From Anomaloglossus baeobatrachus (lineage: Eukaryota > Chordata > Amphibia > Anura > Aromobatidae): a stretch of 64,000 nucleotides of DNA. Location: assembly GCF_048569485.1 (NCBI RefSeq), contig NC_134364.1, positions 128,999,089 through 129,063,088 on the forward strand, given 5' to 3'. The notes under the pieces are model-generated. The model made no database searches. It was not told the origin of the DNA and worked only from the letters and a program-made list of their open reading frames with translations. This document shows, in pieces, positions 35,717-47,459 of the stretch. The first letter of the stretch is position 1; each line of letters opens with the position of its first letter. Position numbers and translations under genes: made by a program.

Positions 35717-36330
35717 AGTACTGAGCGCTCTGCTCCCCCCGCCGTCACTGAGCGCTCTGCTCCCCCCGCCGTCACTGAGCGCTCTGCTCCCCCCGCCGTC
35801 ACTGAGCGCTCTGCTTCCCCCGCCGTCACTGAGCGCTCTGCTCCCCCCGCCGTCACTGAGCGCTCTGCTCCCCCCGCCGTCACTGAGCGCTCTGCTCCCC
35901 CCGCCGTCACTGAGCGCTCTGCTCCCCCCGCCGTCACTGAGCGCTCTGCTCCCCCCGCCGTCACTGAGCGCTCTGCTCCCCCCGCCGTCACTGAGCGCTC
36001 TGCTCCCCCCGCCGTCACTGAGCGCTCTGCTCCCCCCGCCGTCACTGAGCGCTCTGCTCCCCCCGCCGTCACTGAGCGCTCTGCTCCCCCCGCCGTCACT
36101 GAGCGCTCTGCTCCCCCCGCCGTCACTGAGCGCTCTGCTCCCCCCGCCGTCACTGAGCGCTCTGCTCCCCCCGCCGTCACTGAGCGCTCTGCTCCCCCCG
36201 CCGTCACTGAGCGCTCTGCTCCCCCCGCCGTCACTGAGCGCTCTGCTCCCCCCGCCGTCACTGAGCGCTCTGCTCCCCCCGCCGTCACTGAGCGCTCTGC
36301 TCCCCCCTCCCCCCCCCTTTCTGCAATCAC
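35717..36330. repeat. 27-bp minisatellite filling INTS3 intron 2
   Basis: About 22 nearly perfect copies of CTGAGCGCTCTGCTCCCCCC plus GCCGTCA start only a few bases after the splice donor. Degenerate copies continue to about 36595, shortly before the acceptor, so almost the whole 924-bp intron derives from this unit. On the + strand the unit reads TERSAPPAV and is in frame with exon 2. On the minus strand other open frames appear. None is taken as a separate gene. Confidence 0.96.
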
Positions 36331-36637
36331 TGAGCCCTTGCTGCTCCCCCCTCCTGCCCAATGCCCCATGATCACTGAGCACTCTGCTCACCCCCCAACA
36401 AACCCCCCCCCCCCCGCGGTCACTGAGCGCTCTGCCCCCCCCTACCTCTACACTCCCCCATCCTCCAGTTGACTTATCACACCATTCCCCACCACCCCGG
36501 ATCACTGAGTGCTCCACAGTCCTCTCTCATGCCGTCCCGGATCACTGAGCGCTTTGTTCCCTTCCCCCGCCCTGGATCACTGAGCGCTCTGCTTTCCTCC
36601 GTTGCTTCATTTATTCTGTTTTATCTGTTGTTTCCAG

Positions 36638-36721
36638 GTGTGTAAAGGAGCGAGCCAGCACGAGGAGGTGTGCCTGGGGCTGTTCTGCCTGGTGCTGTCA
36701 GATGCCGCGCAGGCACAGAAG
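36638..36721 (+). CDS. INTS3: INTS3 coding exon 3
   Basis: An 84-bp phase-0 exon between TCTGTTGTTTCCAG and GTAAATGCC encodes 28 residues, VCKGASQHEEVCLGLF then CLVLSDAAQAQK. Vertebrate INTS3 reads VCKGNPQHEEICLGLF...AQAQK here as recalled, so the match is strong. The helix-rich sequence fits the start of the N-terminal helical-repeat domain. The frame stops 60 bp into intron 3, so retention of that intron would truncate the product. Confidence 0.94.
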
Positions 36722-36785
36722 GTAAATGCCAGCCATGAGGGATCCGGGGCTCATTCTACACCTACACTGGAGCAAATGCTGGTTT

Positions 36786-37432
36786 AGTGGGCCGGTGCTG
36801 GCTCTATAGCCGGGGCAGATGATGGGCGGCCGGTGCTGGCTCTATAGCCAGGGCAGGTGATGGGGGTCCTGGGCCGGTGCTGGCTCTATAGCCGGGGCAG
36901 GTGATGGGGGTCCTGGGCCGGTGCTGGCTCTATAGCCGGGGCAGGTGATGGGGGTCCTGGGCCGGTGCTGGCTCTATAGCCGGGGCAGGTGATGGGGGTC
37001 CTGGGCCGGTGCTGGCTCTATAGCCGGGGCAGATGATGGGGGTCCTGGGCCGGTGCTGGCTCTAAAGCCGGGGCAGATGATGGGGGTCCTGGGCCGGTGC
37101 TGGCTCTATAGCCGGGGCAGATGATGGGGGTCCTGGGCCGGTGCTGGCTCTATAGCCGGGGCAGATGATGGGCGGCCGGTGCTGGCTCTGTAGCTGGGGC
37201 AGATGATGGGGGTCGGGGGGCCGGCGCTGGGGCAGATGATGGGGGTTGGGGGGCAGATGATGGGGGTCGGGGGGCCGGCGCTGGGGCAGATGATGGGGGT
37301 CGGGGGGCTGGGGCAGATGATAGGGGTCGGAGGGCCGGCGCTGGGGCAGATGATGGGGGTCGGGGGCCGGTGCTGGGGCAGATGATGGGGGTCGGGGGGC
37401 CGGTGCTGGGGTAGATGATGGGGGTCGGGGGC
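36786..37432. repeat. 44-bp and 32-bp minisatellite in INTS3 intron 3
   Basis: The first half (36786-37185) has about nine copies of a 44-bp unit, GCCGGTGCTGGCTCTATAGC plus GGGGCAGATGATGGGGGTCC-type sequence. The second half (37186-37432) consists of shorter, related units of about 20-32 bp that have lost the CTCTATAGCC part. The array starts about 65 bp after the exon 3 donor. Confidence 0.93.
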
Positions 37433-38629
37433 TGGTTTCCTGGTGTAACATTAACATTGGGTTAACCCCTTCCTTCCCGCAGGCCGCGGTTCCCTCTGCC
37501 CAGTGTTCTGTGCCCCCACATTCCCAGCATGGCGGGCAGGGGAGGCGCCCTCGATATTTCGGGAAACATTAAGCAAACACGTTCTCCCTGGGAGAGGGCA
37601 CGACCCTGGCGAGCGCCGTATTTTCTTTTTCCGCATACTTCTTGGGTAATTACAATCAGGGATGTGAGATCGCGCGGAGCGCAGGAAACTGCCGACTGTC
37701 AGCTCCTGGGACCGGCCGCTGTCTGATTACCTGTACAGGAAGGCTAAGCAGCACAGAGGATTTCAGGGGGATGTGCTGAGAGACACGAGGGATCGCCTGC
37801 CTGATGAGAGGGGTTTTCCCAGACTGAGCTGTCACTCTTGGAGACCCCTTCCCCATATATCGTGTGGATGAGTGGGGGTCCTGGAAACGTGCGGGGGTCT
37901 GATCTGAGGCAGAGGGCTCTGTGTAGTAAATGCAGGACTTTGTATGTTGCAGGCAGGCGAGGGTTAAGTTCCTGAGTCTGATCGGCTCGAGGCGTTCTTT
38001 CCCGCAGTGGGTCTCTCGGCCGCCGGTGCTGCAAGCTCCTTTCAAGCAGCTAATTACTTTCTAAAGATGGCAGGGGATTATTAGTGATGGAAGGTGGGGG
38101 GTGCCGCTGCTCCGCTGCTAATGAACCCCGAGCTGATACTTAAGGGCTGGACCTCCAGTAGTCCGGTCTGCGAGGACCGCTCTCCAAGGCCAGGCATTCA
38201 TTATTATTTCTCTGTGATCGCTCCATCTCGGGGTTTACAGTCTCCATGGACCTTAATGAACGCGCTCATATCACAGATGCCGTCCTACTCCGGGCTCAGC
38301 GGGTGAGAGGGGGGAGCCTGCACGCACGTCATCGGGGTCTGTGGAAAGCACGGTGACAACCTAGGCTACCATTTCTCATGTGAGTTGTCAGTTCCTCAGT
38401 ATTGTGGCCACCAGTGGAATGTACAGCGCCGCCCTGGTGGCATCACTCTCTGTGCCAAGCATGGATCTCCTCTATCAGCAGTAATAATAAAGAGGACCGG
38501 GCTCTTCCTCTTTGCCCTACTCCGTTCCTGTCTTTGCTCTGCCCTCAACGCTTCGGTTTTTTTACTTTCAGTCCTCCTTGCTTTTTCTGTCTCACTTTCT
38601 TTTCTTTTTCCCCCTTCTGTCCTCTTCCT
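37433..38629 (+). other. Low-copy part of INTS3 intron 3
   Basis: About 1.2 kb without tandem repeats or recognised transposons. A CCCTTCCTTCCCGCAG acceptor-like motif ends at 37482, but the following codons do not match INTS3 exon 4 or any protein I know, so no exon is called. From about 38360 the sequence becomes pyrimidine-rich and leads into the next minisatellite. Confidence 0.55.
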
Positions 38630-39567
38630 CTTTTTTCCCCCTTCTGTCCTCTTCCTCTTTTTTCCCTTCGGTCCTCTTCCTCTTTTGTCCCTTCGGTCCT
38701 CTTCCTCTTTTGTTCCTTCGGTCCTCTTCCTCTTTTGTCCCTTTGGTCCTCTTCCTCTTTTGTCCCTTTGGTCCTCTTCCTCTTTTGTCCCTTTGGTCCT
38801 CTTCCTCTTTTGTCCCTTTGGTCCTCTTCCTCTTTTGTCCCTTTGGTCCTCTTCCTCTTTTGTCCCTTTGGTCCTCTTCCTCTTTTGTCCCTTCGGTCCT
38901 CTTCCTCTTTTGTCCCTTCGGTCCTCTTCCTCTTTTGTCCCTTCGGTCCTCTTCCTCTTTTGTCCCTTCGGTCCTCTTCCTCTTTTGTCCCTTCGGTCCT
39001 CTTCCTCTTTTGTCCCTTCGGTCCTCTTGCTCTTTTTCCCCCCCTTCGGTCCTCTTGCTCTTTTTCCCCCCCTTCGGTCCTCTTGCTCTTTTTCCCCCCC
39101 TTCGGTCCTCTTGCTCTTTTTCCCCCCCTTCGGTCCTCTTGCTCTTTTTCCCCCCCTTCGGTCCCCTTGCTCTTTTTCCCCCCCTTCGGTCCTCTTGCTC
39201 TTTTTCCCCCCCTTCGGTCCTCTTGCTCTTTTTCCCCCCCTTCGGTCCTCTTGCTCTTTTTCCCCCCCTTCGGTCCTCTTGCTCTCCCCCCCCCCCCTTC
39301 GGTCCTCTTGCTCTTTTTCCCCCCCTTCGGTCCTCTTGCTCTTTTTCCCCCCCTTCGGTCCTCTTGCTCTTTTTCCCCCCCTTCGGTCCTCTTGCTCTTT
39401 TTCCCCCCCTTCGGTCCTCTTGCTCTTTTTCCCCCCCTTCGGTCCTCTTGCTCTTTTTCCCCCCCTTCGGTCCTCTTGCTCTTTTTCCCCCCCTTCGGTC
39501 CTCTTGCTCTTTTTCCCCCCCTTCGGTCCTCTTGCTCTTTTTCCCCCCCTTCGGTCCTCTTGCTCTT
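38630..39567. repeat. Pyrimidine minisatellite, left half (25-bp then 28-bp units)
   Basis: About fifteen 25-bp units CTTCGGTCCTCTTCCTCTTT plus TGTCC (38655-39027) are followed by about nineteen 28-bp units TTCGGTCCTCTTGCTCTTTT plus TCCCCCCC. The + strand is almost pure pyrimidine. The array is cut at 39567 by DIRS element A and resumes at 57711. Open frames of about 350-530 codons on both strands are repeat artefacts. Confidence 0.96.
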
Positions 39568-40599
39568 TCTTCGGCGCTCCATTGGGAGACCCAGACGATT
39601 GGGTGTATAGCACTGCCTCTGGAGGCCACACAAAGCAATTACACTAAAAAGTGTAAGGCCCCTCCCCTTCTGGCTATACACCCCCAGTGGGATCACTGGC
39701 TCACCAGTTTTCTGCTTTGTGCGAAGGAGGTCAGACATCCATGCATAAGCTCCACTGTTCAGTCAGCAGTAGCTGCTGACTATATCGGATGGAAGAAAAG
39801 AGGGCCCATACTAGGGCCCCCAGCATGCTCCCTTCTCACCCCACTTGCGGTTTGTAAGGTTGAGGTACCTATTGCTGGTACGGAGGCTGGAGCCCACATG
39901 CTGTTTTCCTTCCCCATCCCCCTGAGGGGCTCTGAGGAAGTGGGATCTTTCCGGCCACCAAGCCCTGAGGCCGGGCTCCATCCACAGACCCATAGAACCT
40001 GCTGGATGTGGAGCGGGAGTGCCGTTCAGGGACAAGGCCCTGCAACTTTCAGGTACTCTGTGTCCCCGTATGGCAGGCCACGCACACTCCAGGCTTGCTG
40101 GGTGTGCTAGTGCGCCGGGGACTGTAGCGCTGTGCGCTGGGCTTATAGTCCCTGCAGATTACTGGGGGACTTTACGTGTGGGGACCGCCGCGCCGACCGC
40201 CCCTGGAGCGGCGGCGCAGCTGCGACTTGTAGTGCGCCGGGGACGCGCCGACCGCGCTTTTACGGCGGCGGCGCTTCTAACTTTAGTCCCCGGCTTTTGC
40301 GGCCTAGCGCCGCTTCGTTCCCCGCCCCCACCCTGTCACTCAGGGACAGGGAGAGACGCTGTTCTATAGCAGCGCCGAGGGCTGGAGCCTTATTTGCATT
40401 CTCCAGCCCCCTTTACTAGACACAGTGGGCGCCGGGTTCCCGCTCTTGTCTCGGGCACGCCCTCGGCCCGCCCCTCTCCTCTGGACGCCGGCAGCCATTC
40501 CGGCACGCAGAGCGGGAAAACGGAGACACTGAGCTACCAGCACAGGATTCCGGCGCCACACACCCGCTTTTGTGCGGGCGGTAAGCGGCAACTAAAGTG

Positions 40600-41290
40600 C
40601 TGACCCACTAATGCCGAAGTGTCCTGTTGTACTTTTGTACGGTCGCTATTCAGGATGCAGACCTAGAAACAGCAGCAAAAGATCAGGGGTGCTAAAGCAC
40701 AGACTCTATATGCTGCTTGTCTTGCATGTGCTGCAGTGTCATGTGTCCTTTATGCTTGTATGCTTTACATTGCACTGTAAGGGCTATTCTTGGCTGTCTA
40801 CCCGCCTAGATGGCTAGACAGCGGCAGCAAACAGCAATGGTGCTAAGGCACAAGCTTTCAATGCTGCTTGGATTGCATGTACTGCAGAGTTTATTTTCAT
40901 GCTTGTACATTCACTGCATGTCGCTATTCTTGGCTAATGCTCCTGGATGACTAGACAACAGCAGCAGAAAAGCAAGGGTGCTAAGGCACAAGCTTTCAAT
41001 GCTGCTTGGATTGCATGTGCTGCAGTGGTTATTTTCATGCTTGTATGCTATACATTCACTGTATGTCGCTTTTCCTGGCTAATGCTCCTGAATAACTAGA
41101 CAACGGCAGCAGAAAAGCAAAGGTGCCAAGGCACAGGCTTTCTATGCTCCTTGTACTGCATGTGCTGAAGTGTTTATTGTACTTCATGCTTGTATGCTAT
41201 ACATTGCACTGTACGGTCGCTATTCTTGGCTAATGCTCCTAGATGGCTAGACAGCAACAGCAAAAAAAAAAAAAAAAAAAAAAGGCATGG
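40600..41290. repeat. Tandem ~150-bp repeats at the gag start of element A
   Basis: About five imperfect copies of a segment with GCTATTCTTGGCTAATGCTC, AGACAACGGCAGCAGAAAAG and GCTTTCAATGCTGCTTG follow one another from about 40640. They end at a run of about 23 A near 41262-41283. Elements B, C and D have a single copy of the matching region, so the expansion is private to A or its subfamily. Confidence 0.8.
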
Positions 41291-44200
41291 GTGCCAAGGC
41301 ACACGCTTTCTATGCTGCTTGTACTGCATGCGACTGTTCCAGGACCCCCAGTGTGTGCAATTACTCAACGGGGTCTCTGCTACAGGTGGCCAAAAGAACC
41401 ACCTGTGATCCCTGTCCAGGGACGGAGTTGCAGTTTCCGCTGATATATTGTCTGTGGCTATGACTAACATCTTACAGACTTTGCAGTCCAGACAGACCTT
41501 GGGCAATGTTGATTCAATGCCCCTGGCCACCCTGATTTCGAAACAAATCATGGCTCCAGGAGGGTCCCATGCATCCCAGGGTGCAGGCTCTGACACGGAC
41601 GACAGTCCCAGACGGCCTAAGCGAGCTCCCTAAGAACGGCCCTCGACTTCATCACAGTACTCTCTGTATGATGAGGCAGACGTAGCTGTTCAGGACTCCG
41701 ATCCTGAGACCGCTCTCAATCCGGATACACCGGATGGTGACGCTATAGTGAATAATCTTATAGCGTCCATCAATGGAAGGTTGGGTATTTCTCCCTCAAC
41801 TCCTCCAGTGGAGGGGTCAGCTTCACAGCAGAAGAAATCCCTATTTCGGTATCTCAAGCGTATATTGAGTACTTTTCTGGTCACTCTGACTCCAGAGAAG
41901 CAGTCCAGGAACACCACACTTATCCCGATAAGCTTTTCTCCAACCGTATTGAAGATACGCGTTGTCTCTTCCCCCCCTGACGTGCTCAAGCGCTCCAAGG
42001 GTGGATCCCCCAATCTCCAGGCTTGCGGCTAGATCTATAGTTGCAGTGGAAGATGGGAATTCACTTAAAGATGCCATTGACAGACAGACAGCCCTATCGG
42101 CGGGTCGGTTGCCCCGGCATTCGCAGCCATAGAGGCACTCCAAGCTATTTCAGCTAGTATTGCGCAGAGGGACGCGGTCACATGTACATCTTGGCCGCAG
42201 TAGCGTCCTTCACCTCGCAATGTCGGCATTGCGACTCAAGCTGTTTATGCTGTCCTGGACTCTACGAGCCGTACGTCAGTGGCGTCCGCCAACTCCGTGT
42301 TGTTACGCTCCTAGTGTTAAGGGATTGGAGCAGATGCTGCTTCCACAAATGTGCTTAACCAGATTGCCTTTATCTGGTGACAGACTGTTTCGTGAGCGGT
42401 TGGATTAAATCATTCAACTGTCCAAGGGTACGGATTCTTCCTTACCCCAGCTATCAAACATGACCCATCAGGAGAAGGGACAGTCGAGGTTTCGGTCCTT
42501 CCCAGGCTCGGGCACGTCCCAATTGCCCTCGTCCAACAGGACTCAAAAGGCTCAGAGGGGCGCAGGTTCCTGGCGGGCTCAATCACGCCCGGAGAAGGCA
42601 GCCGGAGGAACCGCTACCAAGGCGGTTTCCTCATGACTTTCAGCCCTCTCTCTCCGCGTCCGCGGTCGGTGGCAGACTCCCCCGCTTTAGCGACATTTCA
42701 CTGCCACAGGTCAATGGCCGGTGGGTGAGAGACAGTTTGTCGCAAAAACTTCCTCACCGGCCGAGCCGAGGCTCTTCTGCAGGCAGTAGGAGTCGTAATC
42801 CCGGTTCCTCCTCAGGAACAAGAGACACTTTTTACTCCGATCTGGTCGGGGTGACAAAATAGGACGACTCCTTCCGTTCCGTTCTGGACCTTAAACTGCT
42901 CAACAAGCACGTGAAAACCAGGCGGTTCCGGATGGAATCCCTCCGCTCCGTCATTGCCTCAATGTCTCAAGGAGATTTCCTAGCATCAATAGACATCAGG
43001 ATGCTTATCTCCACGTGCCGATTGCTCCAGAGCACCGGCGTTTGCTACGATTCGTTATTGAAGACGAGCATCTTCGGTTCGTAGCCCTACCCTTCGGTCT
43101 GGCGACAGCCCCACGGGTTTTCACCAAGTTCATGGCAGCAGTGGGACCACTCCCGCACTCTCAGGGTCACCCTGTGATCCCTTACTTAGACCATCTACTT
43201 GTCAAGGCACTCTTTTAAGAGGCATGCCAACACAGCCTGAACATGGCGCTGGAGACTTCCCAGAGTTTCGGGTGGGTCCTCAACTTTTCAAAGTTAAACC
43301 CAATCGCTGGCATATCTTAGCTTGGGGTTTCACACTCTCTCAGCGATGGTGAAGCTTCCACTGGACAAACAGCGGTCACTACAGACGGGGGTGCAGTCTC
43401 TCCTTCAAGGAGACACCTCATCCAGAGGCAGTCCCTTTCACGCAGTTTCATCTGCGTCCACTTCAATAGAACATTCTTCGCTAATGGGAGGGGAAGTCGA
43501 TGTCCCTACACAGGAACGTCCCCCTTTCTCAGACGATCAAGGACTCTCTTCAGAGGAGTCCACTCTTCAGATCAATTGTCTGGAGCTCTGGGCAGTGCAT
43601 ATGGCCCTGCAAGACTTCCTACAGTGGCTGGAAGGCAAACAGATCCGAATTCAGTCGGACAATCCACAGCGGTGGCATACATCAACCACCAAGGCGGACT
43701 ACGCAGTCGGCGAGCCTCCCAGGAAGTCCGCCGGATTCTGCTAGGGGTGGAAGACAGAGCATACACCATATCCGCAGTTCACATCCCGGGCGTAGAAAAC
43801 TGGGAAGCAGACTTCCTCAGTCACCAGGGCGTGGACGCAGGAGAATGGTCTCTGCACCCGGACGGGTTTCACGAATCGGCACAACAGCTTGGTCCCGGTT
43901 TTCATGACGATCAAAGAGCTCTGGCGACAGGCATCTCACGGTCGGTCAACCGTGGGCACTACCAGACCGGCCAGACTTACTGTCCCAAGGGCCGTTTTTC
44001 CATCTGAATTCTACGGCCCTGAACCTACTGTGTGGCCATTGCGTCCTAGATCCTAGTGTCCTCAGGATTATCCCACGGGGTCGTTGCCACCATGAGACAG
44101 GCTATGAAGCCCACGTCTGCTAAGATCTACCACGGAAGTGGAAGTTTTTCTTTTACTGGTGCTCTGTACAAGGAGTGTCCCCCTGGCCATTGGCATGGCC

Positions 44201-45965
44201 TACTTTTCTTTCCTTCCTGCAATCTGGGTTGGAAAAGGGCTTGTCGCTCGGCTCCCTTAAAGGGCAAGTCTCGGCGCTATTGGTGTTTTTTTCAGAAGCG
44301 TCTAGCACGACGTCCGCAGGTACGCACGTTCCTGCAGGGGGTTTGGTCATATCGTCCCCCCCGTACGAGCGGCCGTTAGATCCATGGGATCTGAACAGGG
44401 TACTAGTTGCTCTCCAGAAGCCGCCTTTCGAGTCTCTGACGGATGTTTCACTCTCTCGACTATCACGGAAAGTGGCCTTTCTGGTAGCGATCACGTCTCT
44501 TCGGAGAGTGTCTGAGCTAGCAGCGCTGTCATCCAAGGCTCCCTTCCTGGTGGTCCACCAGGACAAGGTAGTGCTGCGCCCCATTCAGGAGTTTCTCCCT
44601 AAGGTAGTATCCTCGTTTCATATTAATCAGGATATCTCCTTACCTTCTTTTCTTCAGCGCTCTATTGGGAGACCCAGACGATTGGGGTATAGCTACTGCC
44701 CTCTGGAGGCCACACAAGCACTACATTAAAAGTGCAAGGCCCCTCCCCCTCTGGCTATACCCCCCCCCGTGGTATCACGGGTTCTCCAGTTTTTCTTCAG
44801 CGCTCTATTGGGAGACCCAGACGATTGGGGTATAGCTACTGCCCTCTGGAGGCCACACAAAGCACTACATTAAAAGTGCAAGGCCCCTCCCCCTCTGGCT
44901 ATACCCCCCCCGTGGTATCACGGGTTCTCCAGTTTTAGCTTTGTGTGCGAAGGAGGTCAGACATTCCATGCATAGCTCCACAGATTTTAGTCAGCAGTAG
45001 CTGCTGACTGTTTCGGATGGAAGAAAAGAGGACACATATAGTGTCCCCAGCATGCTCCCTTCTCACCCCTGGATGGTGTTGTAAGGTTGAGGTACCTATT
45101 GCTGGTACAGGGCTGGAGCCTGACATGCTGTTTTCCTTCCACATCCCCTTGTAGGGCTCTGTGGAAGTGGGATCATGCCGGCCTCTCAGCTCTGATGCCG
45201 GGCTCCATCCACAGACCCATTAGAACCTGATGGAGACGGAGCAGGAGTACGATCAGGGACAGGCCCTGCATCATACAGGTACTCTGTGTCCCCGGCAGGC
45301 ACAGACACACTCCGGGCTGGCTGGGTGTTGTAGTGCGCCGGGGACCGCAACGTGGAGTTGGTGTCCCTACAGATTACTGGGGGATTGTTTGTGTTTGGGA
45401 ACGCAGCGCCGACCCCCTCTGGACCGGGCGGCGCTGCTGTGACTTGTGGTGCGCCGGGGATCCGCCGTCCGCGCTTTTACGGCGGCGGCGGTTATAAATT
45501 TAGTCCCCGGCTTTTTGGGCCTAGGACGCCGGCAGCTCCGTTTCGTTCCCGCCCCCACCCTGTCATTCAGGGTAGGGGAGAGACGCTGTTCGCTAGCAGC
45601 GACGAGGGCTGGAGCCTGATTTACATGCTCCAGCCCTCTCACTTGGCACAGAGGGAAGCAGGCTTCCCGCTCTTGGCCAGGAACGCCCAGGGCCCGCCCC
45701 CCTTCCTCTCTCGAGACGCCGGCAGCCATTACATGCATGCCTGGCTGGAGGAAGGACGCAAGGCTCTGGGAGACCTGGACTAGGGGCTATCTGGCGACCA
45801 CACACCCGCTTTTTAAGCGGGCGGTAAGCGATTTTTCTGTGCTGGTCCCTCTAGTGCCTCACTGTGTATCAGTGTACTGGGTACAGATATATAGATATTG
45901 TATTTCTTGCACTGTGAGGTGCGCTTCTGGCTGCATATCCCAGATCGCTCTGTGGAAGCAGCAAC

Positions 45966-47459
45966 ATGTCATCCTCAAAACGCAAGGCGGCCAAGGCAAA
46001 AAGGGCTGTGTATACTGCGTGTGCTGCATGTGGGGCTAATCTACCAGCAGGCTCCGATGACCCCCATTGTGTGCAATGCTCCGACCCGGTGCTGCTTCGC
46101 CAGCCGGAGTCGGGAGAGGTAGCGACCCAGGCTGAGACGCTTGTAAGTTCTGCCCCGGTGACAGGGACGGACTTTGCAGTTTTTGCAGATAATATGTCTG
46201 TGTCTATGGCAAAAATCCTTGAAACCTTGCAATCTATGCATGGGGCTCAGTCTCTGGGCACGGCGAGGCCTCTGTCCTCAGGTCCCCCTTACTTGGAATG
46301 TATCCAGCCCACAGGGGGGTCCCCGGCTTCACAGGCCGAGGATTATGACTCAGATGATGGCCCCAGCCACCCTAAGCGAGCTCGCTGGGAAAGACCCTCG
46401 ACGTCTTCACACTGCTCAGGGTCTCAGCGCAATCAGTCTCCCTGTGATGTGTCTGATGAGAGTGATCAGGAATCCACTCCTGGAACCCCTCTCAACCTGG
46501 ATACCCCGGATGGGGATGCCATGGTAAACGACCTTATCTCAGCCATCAATAGGCTGTTGGATATTTCTCCCCCAGCCCCTTCAGCAGAAGAGGCGGCTGC
46601 GGAGCAGGAAAAGTTTCGTTTCCTTTATCCCAAGCGTAAATTGAGTGCTTTGTTAGATCACTCTGACTTCAGAGAATCAATCCAGAAGCACGACGCTCAC
46701 CCAGAAAGGCGTTTCTCTAAACGATCTAAAGATACGCGTTTCCCTTTCCCCCCTGAGGTGGTCAAGCGCTGGACACAGTGTCCAAAGGTAGACCCCCCGA
46801 TTTCCAAACTTGCAGCTAGATCCATAGTTGCAGTGGAGGATGGCGCTTCACTTAAAGATGCCAATGACAGACAGATGGACCTTTGGTTAAAATCTGTCTA
46901 TGAAGCTATCGGCGCGTCGTTTGCTCCGGCATTCGCAGCCGTATGGGCACTCCAGGCTATTTCAGCTGGCTTAGCAAAAGTGGATGCTATCATGCATCCA
47001 GCAGTGCCGCAAGTGGCGCACCTTACCACGCAGATGTCGGCGTTTGCGTCTTACGCTATCAATGCGGTCCTAGAATCTACCAGTCGCACCTCAATGGCGT
47101 CCGCCAATTCGGTAGTTTTGCGCAGAGCCTTGTGGTTAAAGGACTGGAAAGCAGATGCTGGTTCCAAAAAATGTTTAACCAGTTTGCCTTTGTCTAGAGA
47201 TCGACTGTTTGGCGAGCCATTGGCTGACATCATTAAGCAGTCCAAGGGTAAAGACTCCTCTTTACCACAACCCAGAACATCCAAACCTCAGCAGAAAAAG
47301 TGGCAGCAGAGGTTTCAGTCCTTTCGAGGTTCGGGCAAGACACCATTTACCTCGTCCAAAGGGACTCAGAGGACGCAAAGAAACTCAGATTCGTGGCGGA
47401 CTCACACACGCCCCAAGAAAGCAAATGGAGGTACCGCTTCCAAAGCGGCTACCTCATGA
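45966..47459 (+). CDS. DIRS C gag-like protein
   Basis: A 497-residue frame starts MSSSKRKAAKAK. Residues 20-45 carry a CAACG...HCVQC arrangement (two CxxC-type pairs about 14 residues apart), a possible zinc-binding module. A Ser/Pro/Asp-rich middle precedes an alpha-helical segment with FAPAFAAVWALQAISAGL near residue 315, and the C-terminus is basic. Position first in the element and the basic tail suit the Gag-like role assigned to ORF1 of DIRS elements. It overlaps the next frame. Confidence 0.75.
   Translation: MSSSKRKAAKAKRAVYTACAACGANLPAGSDDPHCVQCSDPVLLRQPESGEVATQAETLVSSAPVTGTDFAVFADNMSVSMAKILETLQSMHGAQSLGTARPLSSGPPYLECIQPTGGSPASQAEDYDSDDGPSHPKRARWERPSTSSHCSGSQRNQSPCDVSDESDQESTPGTPLNLDTPDGDAMVNDLISAINRLLDISPPAPSAEEAAAEQEKFRFLYPKRKLSALLDHSDFRESIQKHDAHPERRFSKRSKDTRFPFPPEVVKRWTQCPKVDPPISKLAARSIVAVEDGASLKDANDRQMDLWLKSVYEAIGASFAPAFAAVWALQAISAGLAKVDAIMHPAVPQVAHLTTQMSAFASYAINAVLESTSRTSMASANSVVLRRALWLKDWKADAGSKKCLTSLPLSRDRLFGEPLADIIKQSKGKDSSLPQPRTSKPQQKKWQQRFQSFRGSGKTPFTSSKGTQRTQRNSDSWRTHTRPKKANGGTASKAATS

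Noticed and set aside
37470-37560. Candidate INTS3 exon 4 after CCCTTCCTTCCCGCAG
   Set aside because: The next vertebrate exon should begin with CYRDL-type codons. No frame here gives this, and no donor of fitting phase follows.
38396-39738. Lys/Arg/Glu-rich frames on the minus strand that look like a nuclear basic protein
   Set aside because: They are the complement of the pyrimidine minisatellite, open in all three frames, and the same product appears at 57668-58360 for the same reason.
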